DNA of 64,000 nt, taken from the NCBI GenBank assembly GCA_025201345.1, contig JAIXMG010000028.1:181001-245000 (forward strand). The letters are read 5' to 3'. The translations under genes and the position numbers were made by a program. The DNA comes from Thamnidium elegans (Eukaryota > Mucoromycota > Mucoromycetes > Mucorales > Mucoraceae). The notes beneath the pieces are model-generated. The model did no database searches, had not been told where the DNA came from, and saw nothing but the letters and a program-made list of their open reading frames with translations. Of the stretch, positions 45,631-55,857 are shown one piece after another; position 1 is the stretch's first letter; each line of letters opens with the position of its first letter.

Positions 45631-47114
45631 GGTATTCTTTGGTCTCCCTTTTATAGTCGACACTGGATCAATAAGAAAGAACTTGGGTTGGTAGTAAATA
45701 TTGGTGACGGTGTTCCCTGATCCTTGATGAGGATTGGGTGATTATTGTTCTAAAACCATATCAAGAAATCGTAAGTGGAAACGGGTAGTTCCAGATCTGA
45801 GGGTGGAAAGATTGTTTGCATCTAGTTGACTTTTCGTGAAGCCATGGTGGGCCGATTTATCGCATCTTTACAGAGGAGCCATCGGTACTGAAGCATAACT
45901 TGTATAATATGGTTAGGTTATCAAGTATAGTACTACTAATATAGGTCTTAATCTGAATTGTGTGTCTCGCGACTGCTTGTTTGGGGGTAATAGGTGTGTA
46001 CTCCTGGGTCATCTGTGACTTGAGCACATTCAGGGAGAAGTGATGTCGTGTGCGTACGTGTAACATACTTTGGCACTGTATACTTCTATCTGGCACTTCT
46101 AGTTTTCTTGCAATATTTATAGCCAGTTTTCTTGCAATATTTATAGCCAGTCCTCAGCTCAAACTAAGATACTCTGATCATATACAGTGAAGTAGTATCT
46201 GGAGTCCGTGATGGAAACTGAGCGGATGGGACCAGATGTGTTTCCGCCTTCACGTGGCTGATCCTGTTAGTATCAAAGTGTTCTTTTATATATACGTATA
46301 TAGAAAGTTCTGCTTTGAGAACCAAGAGAAACAAAAAAAAATGAATATCTTAAAAATATATATATAAGATCTTCTTAAAAGCATGTCTAATTTGTGCTAC
46401 TTTCCAATTTTTCATGATTTTTTTATCTCTAAAATTCAAAAAGACGTTTGTACAGTTTTACTAACCAATATTTAACAATATGAGGTAGAGTATATAAAAA
46501 CGCATAGTAAAGTTTGTATCTCTAGAGTAGCTCTATGTCGGCTCATTTTACCTTGTAGGACATAGTTCTTTTTGGGGCCTTATTTGACCTTGGTTCTACA
46601 AGCTTGTAGTAATTCCAAATACTTCGGTAAGTATATTTATTTGAACTATTTACTTCTAATTGCATTACTCATAAGCTACTATTTATTTATGGCTGTATCA
46701 GAAAACTATATTATTACCCTGTCCGCTGCTCAATATTAGGGTGGATTTCTTCCAGATTCGGCCACCCTCAAATAGAGCCGCTATTGTACGTAAGACACTC
46801 ACGAGAAAAATCTTATACAACTAAAAAGCTGATATTTACCAGCATCAGTATTCCCGCTACAAGAAAAAAATAGTAAGTATGTCATTCTTTACGAGTCGCT
46901 TGGTGGTATGGTTACTCGTAGTCGTGATGGTAACTGAACTTAAGCCAAGGAGACGCCCTAATGGCCGTTTCTTATTTTACGGTCATATAACTACCCGAAA
47001 ATAAAATTATCCAGCACATTGCGAATTACGAAAAACTAGGAAGGCATTTTAAGGTTTAAAACGAATGGAGCGTATAGCAACTACAGTCAAATTTTTTTTT
47101 TCAAAATTACTCAT
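44501..47114. other. right part of the mobile island, no gene recognised
   Basis: Scattered short frames (for example 44672-44890 minus, 44844-45110 plus) look like remnants, but I cannot name them. Contains an A29 run (45599-45627) and a perfect 24-base tandem duplication (46101-46124 and 46125-46148). No tRNA or snRNA found by eye. Confidence 0.45.
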
Positions 47115-47477
47115 ATGAATGTACGTACAAACTACACACGTTGACATAATATGAACATAATTTCTATAGATCTTTGATCTTGTTATTTCAAATTAAAAGT
47201 TTTACTATCCATTCGTTTTTTTTTAAGTAGCAAGAGTAGAGTTACGAGATTTTTATTCTTTGTATAGGACTCTTCTTCAAACAAAACACCTATTAAGCTC
47301 ACTAGAGTAGCCAAAGTTCTTGGCTCTACTAGTTTTCGCGGCGGTGTCACTCAAGTTCGCGTTGAGTTTATGGATGATACTAACCGTTCCATTATTCGTA
47401 ACGTAAAAGGCCCTGTTCGCGAAAACCATATTCTCTGTCTCTTGGAATCTGAACGTGAAGCTCGTCGTCTTCGTTAG
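47115..47477 (+). CDS. RPS28: ribosomal protein eS28 (RPS28)
   Basis: Small-subunit protein at the mRNA exit channel, near E-site codon contacts. Exon 2 (47268-47477) encodes [43 protein letters not shown] and ends in [12 protein letters not shown], almost identical to the universal eS28 sequence. Before it lies a 3' splice site (TTTGTATAG). I place the first exon at 47115-47120 (ATGAAT followed by the strong donor GTACGT), giving 71 residues; another upstream ATG is possible. Where yeast has REND before ILVL, this protein has RENH. The gene is at the right edge of the mobile island and convergent with MRI1; the stop codons are 40 bases apart. Confidence 0.85.
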
Positions 47478-47517
47478 ATAAACTTTTTTTAAATAAAATA
47501 CAAGTTTTTTTTATTAT

Positions 47518-48703
47518 TTAATTAAGAAATGAAGTCATATTGAACTCAATCTCTCCATCCTTCTTTAATACAACACCTTGTTCAGTAACAATAGCAGAAA
47601 TTAACTCGGCAGGTGTAACATCGAAACTAGGGTTCCAAACGCCAATATCAGCAGCAGCAGTGCGGATACAAGTAGGTTCGTCATCTTGTACACGAACACC
47701 AGTGACAGTAACTAATTCTTCAGAAGGACGTTGTTCAATAACAATATCTTTACCAGTCTTGGTGTTTAAATCAATTGAAGTAGAAGGAGCAGCAACGATA
47801 AACATAATGTTGTGATATTTGGCAGTGATAGCTAATTGATAAGTACCAATCTTGTTGGCTGTATCACCGTTAGCAGCTACACGATCAGCACCAACAACAA
47901 TGGCTTGTACACTAGGATTTTGCTTTAATAAAGCAGAGGCCATGTTATCACAAATTAAAGTAGCAGGGATATCTTCATATACAAGTTCATATGCAGTTAA
48001 ACGAGAACCTTGGTTATAAGGTCTAGTTTCTGTACAGTAGGCATGCTCAAGTTTACCATTGGCATGTAAATCACGAATAATACCTAAAGCGGTACCCCAA
48101 CCAGCAGTAGCAAGAGAACCAGTGTTACAATGAGTTAAAACACTAATATGATCCTTATCTTTAGCGTTTTCCAAGATGAATTCGGCACCAAATTTACCAA
48201 TGTTCTTGTTATCTTTAACATCATCTACCAACATTTGTTCAGCAGCCTCGAGATAAGCATTGACAACAGTCATAGGATCATTTGCGTCCTTTGCAGTAGA
48301 TTGAATTAAAGCCCAAAGCTTTCCAGCTGCATCGAATAAGTTGACAGCAGTAGGACGAGAAGTCTTGAGATATTCAAGGGACTCAAACAAAAATTTAACA
48401 ACTTGGTCAACAGTTTCGAATTCTTTATTTTCAGCACGAGCGTTTACTTCAACAGCTAAAGATAAAGCAGCAACAATAGCAATAGCGGGAGCACCACGCG
48501 TCTTCATGGTCTTGATGGCAGCATGACCATTTTGAACGTTTAAAACAGTTTCGAAAATAGTCTCATGAGGTAATACAAGTTGGTTCAAGATACTGAGGTT
48601 CCCCCTAGTGTATTTAATAGCTTCAAGAGTTTTGGCTGCTACAAAAAAAAAGGTGTGTTAGCTTGGTTGACATGTGCTTTTTTCAAAAAGGGCGCTTACT
48701 CAT
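47518..48703 (-). CDS. MRI1: methylthioribose-1-phosphate isomerase
   Basis: Methionine salvage: converts methylthioribose-1-phosphate to methylthioribulose-1-phosphate. Two exons: 48703-48700 (ATG plus one base) and 48638-47518; 1125 bases, 374 residues, the family's length. Motifs: MKTRGAPAIAIVAALSLA, the catalytic-Cys block THCNTGSLATAGWGTALG, ETRPYNQGSRLTAYEL, and the catalytic-Asp block GADRVAANGDTANKIGTYQL. These set it apart from the related eIF2B alpha/beta/delta subunits. The downstream ORF without exon 1 starts too late, at MNQLVLPHETIFE; exon 1 restores the usual N-terminal AIKYTRGNLSILNQL. Confidence 0.93.
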
Positions 48704-48923
48704 TGTTGCAAGGATAAAAAAGAAAAAAAGAGGTAACTATAGCAAGATATTTCGTCATGACCACTGTAGATCATTTTGGCTCATTGGATAATCTTTCAGT
48801 CACAGAATATTTTTTTTTTCTGTGACCGGTTGTATAAAAAGGATTTTCTTGTTTTGAAAAGGGGTGAGTTTTCACACACTTTCTTTTTTGTTGTTTTTTA
48901 ATTGCAAAAAAAAAGAAGACATT

Positions 48924-49599
48924 ATGGATATTCATAACATTGACGAATATCTTGATTTACAAGATCAACACCAAATGAACTTACTATCAACAGAGGAAAT
49001 AGTTCAACCTGAACAAGAGGAAGCAGAATGGCATGCCGCAGCTAGTTCACTCGATACGATGATAGACCCTGCTAACCCTTATTTATTTAACGAGAATAAC
49101 AATAATAATACAGATTGGGGTTTGTTACAAAATGGACTTGTTGATTTACAAGGAATTAATTTAACTCAAATTATTGGAAATGGTGGTATTTTAGTTTCTA
49201 ACCAAGATAATTTTATTACACCCGATTCTTTATTCAAACAACCACCTATTGTGGAAGAAAAACGTGTTACGCGTTCAAGAGCAAGTTCAACACCAAAAGT
49301 TGCCAATACAACTCCAAAAAAGAAGAAGAAAACTACCAAGAAGTTATATTGTATCTGTCAACAACCTTATAATGGGAAACCCATGGTACAGTGTGATAGC
49401 TGTGAAGATTGGTAAGCGCCTATTTTATCTCAATTTTTAAAAAAATAACTTATCATTTTCATTTATCAGGTTTCATTGTACTTGCGTTGATTTTGACCCG
49501 GATGACCAAGAAGGAGAGGATATTGATTGGGTTTGTAAAAAGTGTCTTGAAGGTAAGTCTTTTTTATTTTTTATTTTATTTTATACACACACACTCGCG

Positions 49600-49644
<45 letters not shown>

Positions 49645-52510
49645 ACATACACACATACACGCACACGCACACGCACACACACAAATATATAATATACGCG
49701 TGTATATGTATATTATACTGCAAACAGAAAAAAAAACAAGAGAGAGGGTAAAAAGAATGATGTCAAATAAAAAGAGATGATTCCGTGTACCTTTTCTTAA
49801 GAACCATGTTTTTTTTTCCAACCCTATAACACAATTCTGCATAAAACGAATCACCTATTTGGTATACCTTTTTTTTTACATATGTTTTTTTTATTTTTAT
49901 TTTTATTATAATAATATTATACACGTAGCAAAAATGGATCAACATAATGATACTTTTTTCTTATTCGTAACGGTACTTTTTCTTTTCTTTTCTTATTTTG
50001 ACGTAACTTATGAATATTTATCCACGCGTTTTATTTTTTATACTTTTTTTCTTGACTCATGGCGACATGAGGCAAAAGGAAAGTAAAGTAAGACGTCGTG
50101 TTTTCTCCTCCCCCTTTTTACCTTCATTTATCTGTGTGTATTTTTCTCTTTTTCTTTCAGCGCGTGTGTCCGTATGTGCCTATTTTAATCAAAACAAGTT
50201 ATTAACAAGATTTTTTTTGTAGCTAAGAAAGAAGAAGAATCTGAAAAGGAAGCTCCGCCTATTGCTCCGTCTATTGCTCCGTCTATTGCTCCGTCTATTG
50301 CTCCGTCTATTGCTCCGTCTATTACTCCACCTCAGCCCAAGGTCACCATCACTATTCCTGCACCTTCTTCTTCTACTCGTCAAACAAGAGGCTCCAGCCG
50401 AACTCAATCACAATGCCTTTACACTGGCTGTAATAATCGTACACGTGCCGATTCTTACTGTAGTGATGTATGTGCTCGTAAAAAGGATGAACAACCTGTA
50501 AAGGAAGAAAAAGCACCACGTAGTACACGTCTCTCTCGTATGCGTACTGCTTCCATGTCAGAAGCACCAAAAACAAGACGAGCAAGTACAAGCAAGAAAA
50601 GTTCACCTGAAAAGACTGTTCAAAAGGATGAAGACGAAAAAGTAAAGGAAGAAGATTTAAAAGAGGAAGAAAAAGTGGATTTAAAGGACGAAGAATATAA
50701 CGTTGTAGAAAAGAAAGAGGACGAGGACGAGGAAGAAGAAGAAGAGGATGAGGAGGAAGAGACAGTAACGCGAGAAGGAACGGAAACACCCGATACACCC
50801 ATGTCACCTAGTCAAATGACAGAGCAAGAAAATCCAGTACGTCGAAACGTTATTAAAAACATGTCATCAATATTAAAGATTATTATCGACTCTGCGTTAC
50901 AAGAAAATCCTGATTTATTTGACTCTGAGCAAGAAAAGCCTTCAAGTGAAGAAAGGGCCGAAAAATTGGCGAGATCGATTGAGAATACAATGTTGGAACA
51001 ATTAGGCGATATGGGTAAATCACAACACCGTCGTACTTGTGGTGAACCTTACAAGAGTAAATTTCGGTCATTATTGTATAACCTTAAAGATAAACAAAAT
51101 AAGGTATTTCAAGTACGTGTGATTACGGGGGATTTAAGTCCCTTGGAACTTGTCAAAATGTCTTCGGAGGATATGGCAAACCCAGAGTTAAAGTCAATGT
51201 CAGAAGTGTTGCGTAAAACTGCACTTAAGAACTCAGTTATGAAATTGGATAATACACCAATTATTAAAAAGACGCATAAAGGAGACATTATTATGGTACC
51301 AAATAAAGATAATGATACCAATCAAAATATGTATTCTGAACAAGTAGAAAGTATTCATACTGACCATACAACTATACCTACGCCTTCTCCACCTGCTTCA
51401 TTTTCTCCTAAAGTTGATGAAAGGACAATTACTAGTTTTAGTCCCAACAGTACAGGATCAAAGCTGGACCCCTTGGATGATATATTAGCCCGTATTGGTA
51501 TTCCTGCTCATGATGATAATAATAAAAGAAACTCGTCAGATGCATCTGCTGCTGATCAATCTAAAAAGAGAAAAGTCACGTTAGATGTGGCCGAACTTTT
51601 AGGCGAGGAAGAAGAAACACCCTTTCAGGTAGAAGAGGTAGATACCAGTGAATTATTAGCTCAAGAACAAGAAAATAATAATAATGATCAAGAGGAAAAA
51701 GATGTAGAGATGGAAGAAATGCAAGAACCAGAAGAAGAAAAATTACCATTCATTTGGCAAGGACGGGTGAATATGCCGCAAGTAGCTGAATTTGAAGCAT
51801 CAGCGCGTCAAATTGGTGGAAGAACGTTGTCGGAGGCAGAATGGGCCGAAGTTTTATCCCCAACCATGTGGATTGAAGGTCGTATTCCTGCTGAACGTGT
51901 AACAAGTTACGTAACGCAAAGCCAGTACTCTAACAGTCGAGAAATTGTTCTTTTAGAGATTGAACCAGATACAACAGACCAATTAAAGCCAAAAGAGATT
52001 CAGCTTACAAATGCAACGCAGTCTCAAACATTATTAAAGTACCTTGATTCACGTCAACGTTATGCAGTAGTTGGGCATAATAAGACTAAAGTAAAAGATT
52101 TTTATTTAATACCATTATATAAAGTACAACATATCCCGGATTGTCTTTATGTTGTTCGAGTAGAAGAAACTAAAAGAGAATGTGATTTATTCTTGGGCGT
52201 TTTAGTTCTTACCAAACAACAACCAGTGACTAAACCAATTATAACACCTGTTGTAACAAAACCCGTATATTCCACTCCCATGGCACAGCCTATGTACCTT
52301 TCAACACAGACTTATTCCAATTATCAACCTCAGCCTACACAACCGCCACCTCAGGAGTACAGCTATGGTTACCAACAACCTTCTTATGGCCGTCAATCAT
52401 CTAACGGTAACCATAGTAATAATAATAATAATAATGGCAATCAAAGAAATCACTACTCTTATAATCAACGTAATCAAAATAATTCTTCACGTTATCGACC
52501 TTCCTACTAA
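48924..52510 (+). CDS. BYE1: BYE1-like transcription regulator: PHD finger, TFIIS-M and SPOC domains
   Basis: Binds RNA polymerase II and modified histone H3 tails during early elongation, by analogy with yeast Bye1 and animal PHF3/DIDO. Three exons: 48924-49411, 49470-49552, 50223-52510; 952 residues. Order: acidic N-terminus, Lys-rich linker, PHD finger (YCICQQPYNGKPMVQCDSCEDWFHCTC split over introns; cysteines spaced as usual), an IAPS repeat, a short Cys cluster (CLYTGCNNRT), a Glu/Asp-rich region, a TFIIS central domain (KSKFRSLLYNLKD; ELVKMSSEDMANPEL) at about 400-510, and a SPOC domain (IWQGRVNMPQVAEF; AEWAEVLSPTMWIEGRIP). The tail is Gln/Asn/Tyr-rich. The second intron is 670 bases and holds a (CA)n run. 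Confidence 0.9.
49553..50222 (+). other. unusually long intron with CA repeat
   Basis: Intron 2 of the BYE1-like gene, about ten times the local norm. Contains (CA)n with interruptions at about 49586-49682, then T-rich sequence. Donor GTAAGTC and acceptor TTTTTGTAG are good; no coding sequence inside. Confidence 0.75.
50255..50329 (+). repeat. 12-base coding tandem repeat (IAPS units)
   Basis: Six nearly perfect copies of CCGTCTATTGCT encoding Ile-Ala-Pro-Ser repeats in the BYE1-like protein, between the PHD finger and the Cys cluster. In-frame period, so copy number can vary without breaking the gene. Confidence 0.85.
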
Positions 52511-53465
52511 AAAGAAAGTTCTATTTTAAAAATAAATATATTTTTTTTTATACTATTTTTGTAAAGATGTTTACGTTTGAATACAATTTAAAAGGTGTGT
52601 ACACATCGGACATCATGTTTCAAATAGACCGTTACACACGTAAACAAGTGCAAAGCCTTTTCATACATAATATATATTTATACATTTAGGTAGATTGTTT
52701 AAAAGAAGAGTTATTTTTACAAGTACTTAGCGTACATGTGTTTGGTAATTAAAAAAATATTTTAATAAGATCGTCAGGAGCAATATTTATTTATTTTTGT
52801 ACAGTGTTACAGGTGAGGTTCCCCTCCTATTGTCATTTGATAGGCTCTTTTATTTACCCTACTACAGAATTCAATGTTGAACAAGAATTCAAACTGATGG
52901 AGATCGGGAAAATTATGAACTTCTAGATCCTCCATCACCATGACAATACGACCCCCTCCTTTTTTTTTCTTATTAATTATTGTATTAACAAATTTCTTGG
53001 TAAAACGTAGGACAAAATAATTTTTCCCCCTTTCTAAACTAATAATTTACACCGTAAAACCATGTTAATCCCATATGAAAAAAAAAACCAAGCTTGTAAC
53101 ATGTAATCGTCATTATCAACGATGACGATAATTGAATACGAAAATCATGTTGAAGATGGTAATACAATAACGAACCTTGATTAAGAAAGTGAAAAAATTA
53201 TTATTAAAAAAAAAATATAAATAACCCAGTTCGAAAATATAGGTTCCAGTCATAGTTCCCAGCCCAAAATAAGTACGTTGTCAACAAGACATTTTTTTTT
53301 TTTTTTGAAATACATAAAAGGGCAAATCACTTAATTTCCTTTTTCCTTTTTTTTTTTTTTTTCCTTTTTTTTTTTCTTTACTTTTTTTTCAAAAAAAAAA
53401 AATAATAGAAGAAAAAAATTCATGTATATACCCATTCAATATTATTTTATATAAAAACACACATT
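52511..53465. other. gene-free spacer
   Basis: 3' flank of the BYE1-like gene and upstream region of the PH-domain gene. T/A runs near 53290-53400 and a TATATAAAA-like stretch at 53446 close to the next ATG. Nothing else seen. Confidence 0.55.
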
Positions 53466-54369
53466 ATGCTTCGTTCAACAGATAACCGTACCCATGGTAA
53501 CAGCATCAGATTTAATAAGGAGGAGACATCCGTACTAATTTATACGTGTGTTACATAGGATTTTTTCCTTGGCTCCGAAAGAAAGAAAGTAGCTGGTCTC
53601 TTCGATCTTTTGCCAAAATGAACAGACATAATTCTGTATCTACTGTATCTTTACCTATGTCTATTATATCATCTACATTATCATCTAATTCTACTATTGA
53701 AGAACCAGAAAAAGAAGAAGAAATACAACCCCCTAGTTATGATGATAAATCACATCCTTGGACATTTCAATTACCAAAATCATTATCAAATAGAATTGTA
53801 TTACCACGCGAAGAAGAAGGAAAAGAATTACTACCAGATTATGAATGTACAGTACAAAAAACTTTTTATTCAAAAGTAAAGTGTGAATTAAGTACGCCAA
53901 CATTAAGAGCAAATAGTAGATCATGGCGGTAAATATAAATTATATGTACTGTACAAATAGAAATTAATCTTAAACAAAATAAAATAGATATTACTATATT
54001 CAATTATTTGGTACCAAGATTATGGCATTTACAAATAATCCAAACAAAAAAAAGTCAAAAAATATACAACCAGTTTGGACTCATTCAATGTACGGAGCAG
54101 AAGTCACGGTGGCATCAGACTATCTTAAAGAGCGTCATGTGTTACGTCTACGGATAGAAAATGGTCCTCAATATTTAATCACTATGCCAACTGAAAAAGA
54201 TAGGAACGATTGGATTGCCTGTATAGAATCCGCAATCAATATTAGTTCAGATTTAGATGTTAGATCTATGCCTCAGTTTATTACTTTAATTAGTCGTAGA
54301 CGCCGTCTAGATTTAAACGGTACTAGACAATTACCTGCTGCGGATCAAAGAGATACCCCATTACTGTAA
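53466..54369 (+). CDS. PH-domain protein
   Basis: Three exons: 53466-53496, 53559-53928, 53988-54369; 783 bases, 260 residues. The first intron has a perfect TACTAAT branch site. After a Ser-rich acidic N-terminus, a pleckstrin-homology domain runs from about residue 82 to 225. Strands include ECTVQKTFYSKVKCELSTP, SRSWRYYYIQLFGTKIMAFT (across intron 2) and RHVLRLRIENGPQYLITMP, and the C-terminal helix has the conserved Trp in DRNDWIACIESAINIS. It ends with a basic RRRRL motif. PH domains bind phosphoinositides or proteins at membranes. Similar Mucorales and basidiomycete proteins are known to me only as PH proteins of unknown role. Confidence 0.8.
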
Positions 54370-54989
54370 TAACCATAAACGCGTACTTTTAAACTATATT
54401 TATTTAATAAAAAAAAAGCGTACACACACATAAAAAAAATACAAGAATGTTAGGGAGAAAAGCTTATATGTTTCCGTTGGTCCCGCCTGTCCATCCGGTA
54501 GTTTTTTAATGCCCAACATTAAACATATCACGTGACGCAGTAAAAAATTTTGGCCTATGGCAAGTCTCCTTCTTTTTTTTTTCCTTTTCCCTTTCCCCTC
54601 CCTCTTTCTTTTTAATTTTACATATATCCACATACCTTTTTTTTATTCTTTTTTTTTAAAAAAAATTCACTCTTTTATTTGTGACCTTGTTGTTGTCATA
54701 TTATTTTCGCGTTAAAAAGAAAAATAATAAAGTAAAAGGAAAAAAAAGAAAGTAACAAAAAAAAAAAAAAAGCATCGACATAAACACACACACACACACT
54801 CACACACGCATTTTTTTATTTTAAAATAAGAAAAAAAAAACACTTCTTTTTTCACTTTATTTTTTAATCTCTCTCACTCTCACTCTCTCCTTTTTTTATT
54901 TTTTCTTCTTTGGCCAATTCAATTTTTTTTTTCTCACTCCATTGGAAAAAGGAAAGAGTATATAAAGTTTATATATTAAAGAAAAAAAG
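54370..54989. other. leader and promoter region of MED15
   Basis: A/T runs, a (CA)n run near 54784-54808, CT repeats (54867-54888) and TATAAA at 54961 only about 30 bases before the ATG. No gene seen. Confidence 0.5.
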
Positions 54990-55211
54990 ATGAATTCACA
55001 AAATCCCAATCTACAAACACCTAATGGACCGCAACAACCTCAGCAACCACAGCAACAATTACCACAGCAGCAAGTTAATCTAGGTCATCCAAACGATGTT
55101 CCAAACGCTAATTGGAGAAACGAAGTTACTGTTCCTGATAGAACTCGTTTTGTGAGTCAACTGTAAGGACCTTTATACACAAACATATTATATATTTATA
55201 CACTTTAAAAA

Positions 55212-55254
<43 letters not shown>

Positions 55255-55825
55255 TTTACTTTTTTTTTTTATTATTATTACCCTTCTTTTCTTCAATTGA
55301 TTTGCGCGTCTTTTTTTTTCTAACTTTTTTTTTATTGTATAGGAGCCTAGCCTTGAAGCACTTGTCTCCAAATACATCGGAAAATGAAACGTATAACGTA
55401 GCTAGTAATTTTGAAGCTGGTCTTTATCAACGCTGCACAAGCAAAGTAAGTCATATTTATTTTATTTTTGTATTGACTGCTTACATTTTTTTTTGTGTGT
55501 GTAGAATCAATATATATTGGCTTATGCTAAGAAATTTCAACATATAAGGGATCAAATCAATCAAAGTAATAGTCAGAATTTGGCTGCTGGTAATGTTATG
55601 AATCCTCTGGGAATACAGCAACCAATGTCTCCTTTGGTTGGACAAGCTTCTTCCCCTCAAATACAACAGCAGCAACAATTACAGCAGCAGCAGCAACAAC
55701 AACGTAATTTTGCTTCACCTTTGAATCTGAACCAACAACAAGTTGTAATGAACGGTCAAAATCAGATGCGACCAAACTTTCATCAGCAAGCCATGTTGCA
55801 GGGTAGACCTCCTCAGCTACAACAA

Positions 55826-55857
<32 letters not shown>

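Noticed and set aside
49409..49854. His/Thr-rich and Cys/Val-rich frames on both strands
   Set aside because: Translations of the (CA)n repeat in the BYE1 intron; no conservation and good splice sites exclude them.
50255..50329. CRISPR-like regular repeat
   Set aside because: Contiguous 12-base in-frame coding repeats without spacers in a eukaryotic gene.
54022..54369. Independent gene starting MAFTNNPNKKK
   Set aside because: The Met is internal to a PH-domain strand; splicing at 53929-53987 joins it in frame to the upstream half of the domain.
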